A stretch of 64,000 bases of DNA. It comes from Quercus robur. Lineage: Eukaryota; Streptophyta; Magnoliopsida; Fagales; Fagaceae. The position numbers and the translations under genes are program-made. Shown one piece after another: positions 24,670 to 37,740 of this stretch (positions are counted from its first letter, which is position 1; every line of letters starts with the position of its first letter). The notes under the pieces are model-generated. The model was given only the letters and a program-made list of their open reading frames with translations. It did no database searches and was not told where the DNA came from. The DNA is taken from contig NC_065536.1 in the NCBI RefSeq assembly GCF_932294415.1, forward strand, positions 13,113,974 through 13,177,973, read 5' to 3'.

Positions 24670-26248
24670 CTACCGTCTAAGCTTTTTCAATAACCACTTC
24701 CTCCGTGCTGTGACATCCATGGCCACGAACATCTTGGCCTTTCTCTCATCTTCTAAAAGTTCACAAGCCTCCAAGAAGATCTCATCATCCATGTCAGGAA
24801 CGGTTTGAAGTGCTGCAACTATACATTCTATTGAGCTGTAGTCTTTGTCTTCCTCAGTACCCAAATATGTTTTTACTACACATGGCTTCCCCTCAACAGC
24901 CTCTTGTGTCTCTTTCTTGATGTTTCTCCGAACTTTTTGGATACATCCTGAGGTTGATGAAGAAGTAGATTTTCGCTTTCTTCTCAGATGAGATATTTCA
25001 AACTCCGTAATTGGAGATTGTGTATCTCCAATTATATCGTCAATCCCCATCCCCAGGGTGTTGGTGTTGATCTCCATTTTTACGTCGAAATAACTTGATC
25101 TACTATGCTGACTTTCATTACCATAAATCAAGCACAAATCACAATAATCACCCAAGATCTTATCTCTGTATGTAACTGCATCTGGATGATCCTGCAAAAT
25201 GCCATTTTTAAATAAAAGCTGATCAAAATTATAGAGTTCAATGTTCAACTATCAATAAGATTACGTTCTGCACCCTACATTATGCACCAACATATAGTTT
25301 ACTTCATGAATACTGTTAATCAATTCATCAAGGGGGAGAGAAAGAAAGAATATGTGTGCGCGCACACATGTTTACCATACCGTGGCATGCTCAGTGCTCT
25401 TTAGTGATAACCAAAGGAAACAAAAGGAGATAACACTTTATCCTAGCAACATTACAAATAAGAAAAAATAGCACCTTGATATAAGCTTCCCAAACATCAT
25501 CATCAGCTGTCATTGTTTGGTGAATTCCATCCCAAGAAAAGCCATTATGATTGAGGGTATCTGTGATGTCCGTATACTCTTTCCTCAAGCTCCAATACCG
25601 ATCTTCTAGTACATCTTTATCACAAAGGAATCCAAATTTTTTACTAAATGTTGCATTCATCCAGGTCCAAGCTTGAGCATTGTACGTACGACCAATCTTA
25701 TTCCCTCTCTGCAACTGTTCTAACATAAGGTCAATAAAATAACGGTCCATTTCCCTTGTCCAATTTATCCTCAGAGGATCATTATTAGCAGGGGACTGGT
25801 AATTCTCTTCACCTACAACTTTAAAAATAACTGTCATTACATGAGAGGATTTATTCTGGAGGCATACAGTACCAAAAAAAAAAAAAAAGGAATAATAATG
25901 TTGTTTCATACTGTTTGACAAAATTTAATAGCTTCAAACATCACTTGAAATGGACAAATTTCAGATCTTTTGTATCAAACTTTCAGGAAAACTGAGTCAA
26001 GTAGTTGTATTAGCATCAAATTAAAACTTCCTTTTTGCATGGATAGTGACAAATTAATTACAACAACAAAGTTGACAATTTATTTATAGTAATTATTCTA
26101 GCAAATGGACAACTATTGCACCTGTAAATTAAACATGCTAGTGCAGTTTTCAGATGGTCCTCCCCTAATATCACACGTGTAATTCAAACATTTTCTGAGA
26201 AGTCCTTAACTGATTGTACCAATCTTGTCTACCTAAAGGTAATATTGC

Positions 26249-26283
<35 letters not shown>

Positions 26284-29200
26284 AATATTTACTCCCAGCT
26301 CATAGTCCTCAGCATCCATAGAGTGACCAGAGTAATTTTGCCTTTGCTCAGTGTTGTCATTTCCATATATCAAAAACAAATCGTTGACATTTGGGAGAGT
26401 TCTATTGCGGTATGTTATTGCATCAGGATGTACCTATAGAAATTATCTATAAGTTGTTGGGACCAAAAAGAATATTTATGTAATGGAAATTCAGAAGAAA
26501 ATATCACCTTAACATAAGCATCCCAGACATCATCTTCAGCTCGTATAATCTGTTGCATTTCATTCCAAGAAAAACCACTCTGGTCAAGTAGAGTTTTCAT
26601 ATCATTGAACCGCTTCCTCAAGTTCACAAAACGACTTTTTAGGACATCTTTGTCATGCTGAGACCCAAATTCTGCACTAAACTTTGCAATCATATCACTC
26701 CAGGCTAGCTTGTTGAATTTTTGATCAACCATACTTCCATTGCGAACTTGCTCTAACATTAGATCAATAAAATATCGGTCCATCGATGGTGTCCAATCAA
26801 TTCTTTGGTGATAGCTATTGTTAAGTCTGGCACCTTCAGAGAATTCTAAAATAACATAAATATGGGGAAAGGTAATCTTTATTTGCTCATTTAAAAAAAA
26901 AAAAAAAAAAAATTCTTCTTTTCACTTCAATGATCACTATGTTTCATATTAAAGAGGGAGTAGGGACTTGTTCTCTTTCTGTTTTTTTCCCTTGGTTCAA
27001 GAAAGCATTTAAACATATCTTGACAAAATGCTATTGCAATCAATGCAATATGAAATAGCACAGGTATATATATATCCAGACACATTGAACGCATATATCT
27101 AATTGCTCATTGACTAAAGACCAAATACTTAAAGAGGGAAAACATAGGCAAATGCTGAGATTGCTTATAAGCTTGTTGAACCAAAATCTCACCAAAACCG
27201 TTACATCCTAGATCTTGACGCGCTTCATTACACCGTTCATCAGAAGCTGGATTTCCATAAATCAAGCACAAGTCATTATAATTTGGTATCGGCATAATTC
27301 GGTATGGTTTTGCATCTGGGTGTTCCTACATAAACAAAGTCTTAGCCAATAGCTATGTATACTCGAACTGAGATTTAAGACTAAAATAAGTTGACAAAGC
27401 ACCTTCACATATGCATCCCAAACATCATCAAAAGCTGTGACCATTTGCTGTGTTTCATCCCACGAAAATTGTCTCTGTTCAAGAAGATTTTTCATATCAA
27501 AGTAGTGCTTTTCCAAACTTCTATAATGACTTTTCAGAAAATCTTTGTCATGTTGTAATGAGAATCGTTCCCTGAACAACATAAACATATCTATCCATGC
27601 TTGATTGTTGAAAGTGTAATCAATCTTCTTCCCCTTATGCACTTCCTCTAGCATTACATCTATGAGATAACGGTCCATTGAAGGTGTCCAATCTGTTGTC
27701 GAACAACCACTGTTTGCATAGCATTGGATATCCTCCCCTATTACAAACCAAAGATTTTGTTAATTCATGCAATAAGAAATATGTATTTCAAAGATGATAA
27801 GTCCAATGAGACAACTTATACTTCATTTTTTTTAAATTAAATGCTGGGGTAACACTCTCGTTTTAGCTAAAGTTAGATAGATCAGCATTGTCAACCACAG
27901 TCAACAACCATGTAGAAATATTTAGAATGATAACTGCATGGGTTGTGGTACATCAGAATTAGGATAGCAATGAAAGAAAAGGAAATAATGCAACTGAAAG
28001 GAGACTGATATAGTAGGTTAAGAACACAACAAAGAAAATAAGACAATAAATAAGCAGATAATAACTTCCTTAAATTATTTGGGAAGCCCTCACTGCTGAA
28101 ACAAGAAACCTACCAATTCTCAAATCTGGTTCTTCACTGTCAAGATCTGCATTGCACGTTGAAATGCTGTGTCTTCCATTACAAACTTCTTCACCATATA
28201 TAACACATAATTTGTGATAGCTGGGAACCGATTTATTTCTATATGACTGAGCATCAGGATGCACCTACATATTTTATACATAAGCCACATAATAAAACTA
28301 CAAATATCTAAAGGATACAAGAATGAGTAAATAGAAATTCACCTTGGTATAAGAATCCCAGACATAGTCCTCAGCAGTTACCATTTCTCCTGTTTCATCC
28401 CAAGAAAACCCAATCTGGTCAAGAAGAACCTTTATATCATTATATTGTCCCCTTAAATGTTTGTATCTATTCCTCAGACCATCTTTGTCATGGTGAGATC
28501 CAAATTTTGCATTGAACAGTCTAACCATTTCAATCCATGCCTCGGCCACAAATCCATGACCAATTTTATTCCCTCTAAGCACCTGGTCTTGTAACAATTC
28601 AATAAGGAAACGATCCATTGTTGATGTCCAATTTGTTCTCCGACATTCACTATCAGAAGAGGTACGGCCCTCCTTTTCTTCAGCTACAGGATAGGTAAAA
28701 CTGACTGATTTATGAGGATAATAGACAACTTCTCATTCATCAGAACGTTTCAGACTTTTAAACATAAATTAAGCTAGAAGAACATTATACTTGCCATTAA
28801 TTGACAAACAGTAAATCATATACTTCAACATCATTGGATAGCAATAAGATGGGGTACAAACAATATCCACAGCCCAGTAAATCTGTCCTAACCCTAAGAG
28901 AAAATTTAAAGAAATTATTAAAATGAATTAAAATCTCATGGATCTTAATGAACTGGGCATCCCTACAAGCACTTAATGAAAAAACTAGAACCTATAAATC
29001 AAATTTCCATTTAAGGAATGCAAACATGAGAAAATAATAACTGTTATACAGTATACGAATCTCTCCAATTAAACATATCTGATCAAATTCCATTTTGTGA
29101 AGCTTAAAGACCTACTGGACACCCGAATATTAACCAAAGTCTTAATTGTGATTATCAATAAATCCCAAGTGGCATGTATAAAGACGAAAGCAGATTTTTT

Positions 29201-31205
29201 ATTTCGATAAGTAAAGAGAATTATACTAATAAATTGGAGAGGAGTGTCCTCAAGAATACAGGTTCCCTCTAAAGGTCCTCCTTTTAATTCAAGAAATGAA
29301 CCTCACCCATCTTGATTTGTATGATATCATCTTCAAAGTTTCTCCCTTGCAATAAATGACTGCAATGTCCATTGCTTACTGCATTTCCAAATATCAGTTT
29401 CAAATCGCAATAGTTTAGCAAGGTCTTCCTACGATACGAATGCGCATCTGGGTGTGCCTACATCAGCAATTGTACGCATGAAATATAGTAAAAATGAATA
29501 CCAATAACCAAAAATATATGATAGTGTACCTTGATGTAATTATCCCATAGATAATCATCTGCTGATATCTTTTGTTGAATTTCATCCCAAGAAAATCCCT
29601 TAAACTCAAGTAGACTCTTCACATCAGTATAATATTTCAATAATTTCTTAAAACGGTGTTTTAAGAAACTCTTTCCATATTTAGAGCCAAATTTTCCATT
29701 GAACAGGGTGAGCATATCATTCCATGCTTGTTTCTTGAATGTATTACAGATCTTATTGCCTTTTTTAAGTTGGTCCAGCAAAAGTTTGACAAAATATCGG
29801 TCCATGGCTGGTGTCCAATCTATTTTTGAATGCTCTTTACTTGCCAGTACAAGGCTATTCATTGCAACACCTAATCAGTAAAAGCAGTTTTTATTCATTA
29901 AAAACAGATTATACTTCTTGAATACTCATTACTATAAGCTAACATAGAACATATGTAATTTCAATCAATCTTGCTGCACCCAGTTCCTAGCTATCAAATG
30001 AAGTAAGATATGCAACTTCCCAAAAAATAAACCATCAGGACCAGTTCAGTCAAGTGTTCACACAAAGCCAACCACAATGTGCTCATTTCTCTGCAACATT
30101 TTTGTCTCTTTTCCGTGGATAGGAATAAAGGTGCTTGTTTTCCCATAATACAGACAGGTTTGCAATACAACAGCAACTACAAGCCTTATCATTAGGTACT
30201 ACTTAGGTCATAATTGGCTAAGCTCAAAATCAGCAGTAACCACAATTCTGATTCTTGTGGAAAGCAAACCATTGTTGACTGCCCAAAGATTGGCTAAAAG
30301 AGAGATTGCAGTGTACAAATTTCAAAGATGGTAAAAGGCCATTATTACTTCAAAATTTATTAAATTCTAAGGGGCATAGAGTCCCATCTATCACTGGATA
30401 GACTCATGAGAAAAAGGGGGAGGGGGTTGTTGCTTATGGCCCTTTCTTGCATACTCTCTAGAATAAAATAATAGTAATAATAAAGAATAAAGAATTAGAT
30501 AGTATAACCAAATCAATCACAATGAAAAATAGTAATTTAAGCAAAAAAACCCAATAGCATACATTCCAATGCCAATGGCATATGCATCATTTCTGCTGAT
30601 CCATGACAGGATATAAAAACACACCAGTATTCACTCCTTGAATGTCATCATCAAAGTCTATATCACGACTTGATAGGCTGTATCTTCCATCTGCTGTTGT
30701 ATGTGCATATATCAAGCACAAATCATTGAAGTTCATCAAGGTTTTGTTTTTATAAAACTGTGCCTCTGGGTGAACCTGCATGTATATAATGTCAAGTCAC
30801 CAATGTCAAGTCACCACTCACTATGACACCAAAGGTGTAGATCAAATCTAAACATTAACAAAATTAATGCACCTTGATGTAAGCATCCCAAACATGATGA
30901 CTGGCAACCACCATTTGTTTAGTATCATCCCATGAAAATCCATTCTGATCAAGTAGACTCTTTACATCATTGAATTGAGTCCACAAATTAGTGTAATGAC
31001 TTTTCAAGACCTTTTCATCATATGGGGATCCAAAATAGGCATTGAACATGGTCAGCATATCAGTCCAAGCTTGTTTGTTGAATGTATGGCCCATCCTATT
31101 CCCCCTATGCACCTGATCTAATAAAAGATCAATAAAATAGCACTCCATTGCTGGTGTCCAGTTTGTCCTTGTACGATCGCTACATGCAGGCATTTGGGTG
31201 CCCAT
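24670..31205 (-). CDS. Six-module Myb/SANT-like DNA-binding protein
   Basis: Twelve coding exons form six tandem two-exon modules. Exon a (about 335-341 bp) encodes a trihelix-like Myb/SANT domain ([21 protein letters not shown], KQAWxDMxxxF, FSWDExxQMVxAxDxVWDAYIK); exon b (mostly 151 bp) encodes HPDAxxYRNKxLxNYxDLCLIYG. Exons: 30873-31205, 30625-30775, 29530-29870, 29307-29457, 28343-28683, 28114-28264, 27403-27737, 27193-27325, 26508-26845, 26283-26433, 25475-25812 and 24670-25191. All joins are phase 0 within modules and phase 1 between modules, giving 1094 aa. The last exon adds a basic stretch (LRRKRK) and an alpha-helical end ([28 protein letters not shown]). The family is the plant Myb_DNA-bind_3 group (L10-interacting MYB-like; Arabidopsis At2g24960 type), probably nuclear; targets are unknown. 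The ATG at 31205 is the first in the first module exon. Confidence 0.88.
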
Positions 31206-32225
31206 TTCTTCCCCTACAACATTGAGACTATCATTCTAGTGATAGAGTCCTTTTACATGCTAAGCTTCCAATACATAAACAATAAGTCAACCTAGTCCTT
31301 AGCTGTAGAGGTGGAAAATTCAAATTCACCAGAAATATCTGAAACCCATTAATAAGATTGCATACCTGTTTCAATTCGTTTAACAATTCAAACACAAACT
31401 ATTGATCACTGAAGCTAACACACTGATTATACCAATGTTTAGAATCCTCCAGAGTTCTTAGGCTAACTTCACCATGGAATTCCTAAAATCTTATCTATTT
31501 GTTCTGAATTGAGTGGATTGCTTATGGCACATCATCAATAATTTAAATAGATACCAAAATGGTGATAGTCAATATTTTCTTAACATGTACGTCATAAATT
31601 TAATCCACTCATTTAAAAATAAACGTAAAATATTTTTGGAACTCTATAATTGCAAAATAAAAATTCAAACCCAAATCAGCTATCAAAATGAAGATAATAA
31701 AGAGATACTACCGTAAAATTCCAGCTCAAATTATACATAATAACACCTTGTTTAATTCTCAAGAAAACCGATAGAAAATGAAAGGGGGAAAATATTCAAT
31801 TATATGTCGTACACAAAAGGATGAATTAAGCCAAAATTCCAATACAAGTATGCCAAAGGTCTGCACGCTGTTTCAACATGCTTAACTCTTTCAAAAATCA
31901 AGAGTACATTTTAAATGAGTGATGCTACAAATTTTACAACATAAGTCTTACAAATGGATATGTCACCTTTTAAACAAACACACACAAACAAAAAGTTCAG
32001 AAATTCATTTATTATGTTGTTGTGGCACTAAACACATTCATTATCGTGTCCATTTGCAAGCCTTTATAGTAAATTTAGCAGTAGCTTTAGTGTTTTCCCA
32101 ATTTAAATACTACTTAGTTGATTAAATGAAGAAACTACACTAAAAAAACGCACTAATCCAAGCTAATATTCAAAACACTAAACCCTCTCTAACATTTGGT
32201 TTCAAATATCAATTTCAAATATATT

Positions 32226-32456
32226 ATAGAGTAAACTTCATTAACTTACCCTGAGGTTTGAGTTAATGTCAACCGGGTCCAAGACATTTCAAAATTGACC
32301 AATTTGGTGACTAAACAATAAACATTGTTAGGTTCATTTGTCATTTTTCTCTTCTCTCATAGGGACCAAATTAGTTAGTTTGAAATGTCTTGGACCTGTT
32401 TAGTATTTAGCCCAAACCTTAGGGTGGGTTAATGGAATTCACCCTATATTATAAGA
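32226..32456. mobile_element. Inverted-repeat MITE in the 5' UTR intron
   Basis: Left arm (GAGTAAACTTCATTAACTTA, CCCTGAGGTTTG) and right arm (CAAACCTTAGGGTGGGTTAA, TGGAATTCACCC) are inverted copies about 230 bp apart. It lies in the predicted leader intron of the SANT gene. Confidence 0.7.
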
Positions 32457-33163
32457 CTACAATTTACAATTCCAATTAGTCTATCAAATAAGCGAATACA
32501 CCGAAAACGCACCAATTCAAAATTGCAAGATTACATCTAATTACAACTTAAAATCCTAATTAGTTCAATCAAATAAAGAGATTAACTAAAATTCTAACAC
32601 TAACCCTCTCCAGCATGTAAAAAATCACAACACTATAACTCTAATTAGCCCATCACATGAAGCAAATACACCCAGAATATACTAATCCAAGCTACAATTC
32701 CAACATTAGCCCTCTGTTTGGTTGCCAAGAAAACCAAAACGAAAACAAAAAGATTTTTTTTCAAAAATTTAATTTTACACAAAAAAATTAAAATTAGAGA
32801 TTCCATTAACAAAATTCGTGAACTGTTTCGTTTATCTACTGCTAGATTTAAAATTTCGAGTTCCAATTCTAAAAATAAAAAATAAAAAATAAAAAATAAA
32901 TCCAGAATAAGTGAAGCTACTAAGAGAACAGGAACGAGAGCAAAGCTAAAGTTGAACTAGACGAATAGTATAACAAAGATGAAATAAAAAATTTCAGATT
33001 CAAAGTTTTTTTTCTTTTTAAGTTCCTTTTTTTTTTTTTTCCCCATTTCCTACTGTTTCTCAGTTACCAAAAAGAACATAAGCTAATTCCATACTTTTAT
33101 TATGTAACATATATGAGTGTGTGTGTTGATATGGAGAGATAGTTAGAGATTAGGGTTTGGTAC

Positions 33164-33300
33164 CTTTGATTTGTGGAGAGAAATCGCAGAGAGAGAGAGA
33201 GAGAGAGTGAAGAACAGAAACTGCGAGGTGTGACTTGCGAGAACGGATTTACGAAGAACACTGTGGTGGCTGTTTGGATGTTTTGACAGACATACTCCTC
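33164..33300 (-). other. Probable 5' UTR exon of the SANT gene
   Basis: A CT-rich leader-like segment ends in AAATCAAAG|GTACC, a good donor at 33164. The acceptor GTTGTAG lies at 31214, eight bases before the ATG at 31205. An ATG-initiated frame at 33349 would reach this donor in phase 0 and join out of frame, so the exon is more likely untranslated. The transcription start was not determined. Confidence 0.5.
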
Positions 33301-33407
33301 TCCGTGGATAGCTATATCCTGCACCAGTTCGATGATATATCAGTGCCATATTATCTCCATGGATAGCTATATGAGTGCTAGTTTGGAGAAAAACTCTTCA
33401 AACACTT

Positions 33408-33463
<56 letters not shown>

Positions 33464-33473
33464 TTATTGAATG

Positions 33474-33777
33474 TTGCGGGAGGACTTTCGTCTCGGCCCC
33501 TAATCAGGTATTGTTCGCTTTGGGATGGGCAAGGATCGACCTACGTCCCCCACCCGCACGAATTTGCTTAATCCCATATCGGGGTGAAATGCCTCCCACC
33601 CTTACCTTATAAGTCTTTGACCAAAGGCTTATAAGAAGACTTATAAGGCAAGGGTAGGAAGCGTCTCTTCCCGATATGGGATTGAGCAAATTCGTGCTGG
33701 TTGGACGTAGGTCGATCCTTACCCATCCTAAAGCAAACAATACCTGATTGGGGGCCGAGACGAAAGTCCTCCCACAA
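33474..33777. mobile_element. 304-bp foldback element
   Basis: Almost the whole segment is an inverted repeat: TTGCGGGAGGACTTTCGTCT at the left pairs with AGACGAAAGTCCTCCCACAA at the right, and arms of about 140 bp match at roughly 90 percent by eye around a short centre. It is GC-richer than its surroundings and preceded by (AT)n and T runs. A possible ATG target duplication flanks it. Confidence 0.85.
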
Positions 33778-34000
33778 ATGTGAATTTTGAAAATTTAACC
33801 GTAATATTGCATGTTCTTTATATTCTTAACATGCATGTCAAATTTCTTTCAAAACGAATATTATTTATTTATCATTTAGTAAATAAACTTATTTTTTATG
33901 TATATTTTTAGATCACAAAATTTTGAAATTTAATTATTTGATTGAAAATATATCTATTGATCTTTAATTTTCTTAAAAATTGCAAGTAAGGGAGTTGTAA

Positions 34001-34342
34001 TCTTCTATACTATATATAAGAGGATTCTCCTCTTTCAACTGGACTTTTATGTAGTTTAAAAATGCACTCATTAATGAAAGGTAACTTCATTTAGAAATAA
34101 GGTCATAAATGTCAAATAAAAAATTCATTTTAAATTCAAAAAGAAAACTCCTAAAATTTAGGATTTTTCCCTTCACGTTCAAAAAATAAAATACAGTTAT
34201 TACTTATCTCTAAATTTTATCCTTTTTATTTGTTTAAAACATTAAAAAAAATCTAAATTATAATAGATGTAAATTATTAATCTTTACCAAAAAAAATAAA
34301 AGAGTCTCTAAGCACGCGCATGAGTGCGTGCTCAGAGACTAG
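34001..34342 (+). mobile_element. Short non-autonomous Helitron (342 bp)
   Basis: It starts with TC after A (34001), and ends with hairpin arms GCACGCGC/GTGCGTGC then TCAGAGACTAG before T (34342). Structure, position of the hairpin and A|T target all fit. There is no coding sequence. Confidence 0.75.
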
Positions 34343-34610
34343 TAACTAATAAGAAAATGCAATTTAATTATTAGATTTCAAAATTTACATCCAATGAAAA
34401 TATATTAGAGAAGTTTTAAGAGTTTCAAAAATTTTCCATTATCTTCTAAGTTAGATTTATAATTTTTTTTTTTTTTTTTGGCAATACATGTTGTGAAATG
34501 GAGAATACATATAGGAAGAATTTTTGCAACAAACTTGGTAGTAGCTTAAGCTTACAACTCCACTTAATATCTTTTCATTGGATGTAAATTTTAACAAATC
34601 CACATTTAGA

Positions 34611-35763
34611 TTGGGTTTAGTTACAAAATTAGTTATAACCTAAGGCTACAATCTTACTCAATAAAATAAACATTACTGTAGATTTTGAAAATCTAACCTT
34701 TGAATTATATGTTTTTTACGCTCTTAATATATACGTCAAATTTTGTGTCAATCAAATATTATTTATGTAGGGACACGAATCTTTGGTGGCCCAACAACGA
34801 AGTTGGGCTCGCGCGTGAAAGATCCCTCACAATAATATTTGTAGAGAGTGGGCTTGAAAGGCCAGCGTTGGGTCACAGGGCGTTATTTCGGGTCAAACTG
34901 CGGGGAGCCCAGACAGGGAAGAGCTTTGGGCTGGATATTCAGGCCCTTTAACCTTGTAACTCGAAGGATTTGGCTCCTCGGATCATGTCCGAGGAGCAAT
35001 GGTGTTGTCCCCGGTTACCCGCAGGTGGTTCTTTTTTTTGTGGTGGCCGGTATATATTATCCGGGCATTCTCTCTCATCAAGTCTTTCTCCAGAAGTCAG
35101 ATGGGAGCCCCCTCTTGTTCGCATAACATTCTCATTTATACTAGCCTACGTTTGTTGTCCTTCGTCCACGTGTAGGGTCGATCTTTCCAGGACAGATATC
35201 TGTCCCATCAGTCTAATCCTGAAATGGCTGGAGATGATCCATAAAGCCTTAGATCCCGGCTCTGCTAGGGGCAGTGTCATGTCAGGGAAGGGTATTAGAG
35301 ACAAACTCCCCTAGATATTTTCTGATATTTCAAGTTTACTCGTGCTCCACTTCAATCCGTGAGGGTTTGGACCTGCCGAGGACGAAACCGTCCTCGGCTG
35401 TGTCTTCGGGCCATTTTATGTTTCCCAGTTTTGAGCTTTGGCCCTGATCTCCTTCAGTTTGGGCCGGTAGACTCCTCATAAGCGATCGGGCCGGACCCAT
35501 AAACTATTGGGCCCCACAATTTACTATTTGATCTAGAAGCTTATATTTTATGTATAATTTTAAACTACAAAAACTTGCAATTTAAACAATATATTGATAA
35601 CATAGCTATTGATCTTTAATTTTCTATAAATTTTGCAAGTATAGAGAATATAAGAAGAAAATATAATCCAATGGTGGATTTGTTAAAACTTACCTCCAGT
35701 TAAAATATATTGAGTAAGGTTATAGCCTTAGGCTACAACCAATTTTGTAGCTATACTTTGTCT
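34611..35763. mobile_element. MITE of the ACAAAGTTTGGCTACAA family, split by a solo LTR
   Basis: The left arm TTTAGTTACAAAATTAGTTA resumes after the LTR and closes with GGCTACAACCAATTTTGTAG. Rejoined across 34766-35518 it has the length (about 400 bp) and order of the uninterrupted member at 36093-36491. Confidence 0.7.
34766..35518 (+). mobile_element. Solo LTR (753 bp)
   Basis: Begins TGTAGGGACAC and ends GGGCCCCACA. The 5-bp direct repeat ATTTA lies on both sides (34761-34765 and 35519-35523). It is much more GC-rich than the neighbourhood. No second LTR or internal domain exists, so it is the product of LTR-LTR recombination. ORFs within it are not considered genes. Orientation is arbitrary. 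Confidence 0.88.
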
Positions 35764-37740
35764 TTTGAATTATATTATTTTCTAATATTCTCTATGTTTG
35801 CAAAATTTTGAGAAGATAAAAAATCAATAACTATGTCATCAATCAAATGTTTAAATTTCAAGTTTTTGTAGTCTAAAATTATGCATCAAATATAAGTTTA
35901 TAGATCGAATAGAAAATAAAATTCGATTGAATCATAAATTTATATGTTTGTTAAGAACATTAAGAATATGAAATTCAATGATTAGATTTTTAAAATATAT
36001 AATCGTATATAATTTAGACTACAATCAAGTTTGTAACAAAATTTTGTCCATACATATATATCTCATGCATGAGATATTTTTTTAAATCTTATAGACAAAG
36101 TTTAGCTACAAAATTGGTTGTAGCCTAAGACTACAATCTTACTCAATAAAATAAATATTACTACATATTTTAAAAATCTAACTGTTGAATTGCATAATCT
36201 TTACACTCTTAATATACATGTCAAATTTTATGTCAATCGGATATTACATATTATACGATCTACATGCTTATATTTTATGCACAATTTTAAACTACAAAAA
36301 TTAGCAAATTAAACAATTTATTGAAGGCATAATTATTGATCTTTAATTTTTTAGAAATTTTGCAAACATGAAAAATATAAGAAGAAAGTGTAATCCAATA
36401 ATGGAATTCTCAAAATTCACCTAAAAAAAAAAGATATTAAGAAAGGTTATTACCTTTAGACTACAACAAATTTTATAGCTAAGCTTTGTCTGAAATTTAT
36501 TATCAGATGTAAATCATCATGTCTTTAGATGCAGTATATTACACTTTCTAATTAAATTTAATGCAACTAAGTGATTGAAAAATTGAATTTAATTAAGGAA
36601 GTTAGTATATTCTTTTCTTTTCTTTTTTTGATAGGTGTATATTCATTTGCACCTAAGACTGTGTATTTAAATTTTGTCCATATAGTAAGATTAAAATGTG
36701 TCCTCTTATAAAGAAAACAATTTTTCTTAGCGATTGGCGTTGGACAAACGCATTATGTTTAAAAAAAAAAAAAAAAAAATATTTTGCACAATAATTCCCT
36801 TGGAAGAACATTGACATTGTCCTATGTTTGCTTGTTTGTAACAAACTTCTTAATTAATGACCAAAGGGGCATAAAATATGCCCTTGGCCGCTCATAATGT
36901 AAATACTCTAAGAATTCCTTTTAGTTAAAGAATAAAGTTTGACTACAAATTTGATTGTAACTTAAGACTACAATTTCTACTTTAAAGATTAATATGATTA
37001 TATATTTTGAAATTCTAATTATTGGAATATATGTTCTTAATGTTTTTAATATGTAAAATTTCATGTCAATTAGATTTCTTTTACCATTTGATCAATAAAT
37101 TTTAGAAAAATAATTTTAAAGTACAAAAACTTGAAATTTAAACATTTGATTGATGACATAGCTGTTGATTTTTTTTTTTTTTTTGGTAAAATTTACAAAT
37201 ATGGAAAATATAAGAAGAAATGTAATCCAACAGTAGATTTGTCAAAATTCACATCCAATAATAAGATGACAAAGTTTGGCTACAAACTTAATTGTAACCT
37301 TTTTTTTTTTGGAGAAAGTACTTAATTGTAAGCTAAGAGTACAAATTCCACTAAAAAAATTAACATGATTACATATTTTGAAAAAAATTTTAATTACGTT
37401 TTCTTTATATTCTTAACACATATATCAAATTTAATGCTAATCGGATGTTATTTATTATTCAATATATAAACTTATTATTTATGCATAATTTTATACTACA
37501 AAAATTTAAAATTTAAACATTTGATTAATGACATAGTTTTTTGTTTCGATCTTTTAGAAATTTTACAAGCTAGAGGATACAAGAAAAAAATGTAATCCAA
37601 TGATAAATTTGTCAAAATTTACGTCCATTAAAAAATATCTAGTGGAGTTGTAACCAAATTTTGTCCTTAAAAAGATATAGAGAGGAATTATAGGCTTAAA
37701 TTACAACCAAATTTATAGCCAAACTTTGTCCCTAATTAAA
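35524..37740. repeat. Cluster of related MITEs in both orientations
   Basis: Repeated blocks share CTACAAAAACTTGAAATTTA, TGATGACATAGC, GAAATTTTGCAA, ATAAGAAGAAAATGTAATCC and terminal ACAAAGTTTGGCTACAA. Members lie at about 35750-36060 (inverted), 36093-36491, 36930-37280 and 37262-37740. Related sequence occurs at 33780-34000, 34350-34600 and in the left duplication. Confidence 0.7.
36093..36491. mobile_element. Complete MITE of the cluster
   Basis: Terminal inverted repeats AGACAAAGTTTAGCTACAAA and TTTATAGCTAAGCTTTGTCT bound 399 bp without coding capacity. No clear target duplication was resolved. Confidence 0.72.

Noticed and set aside
34848..35314. Overlapping plus frames of 92 and 114 codons
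   Set aside because: They fall within the solo LTR; GC-rich LTR DNA gives such frames by chance and no domain is visible.
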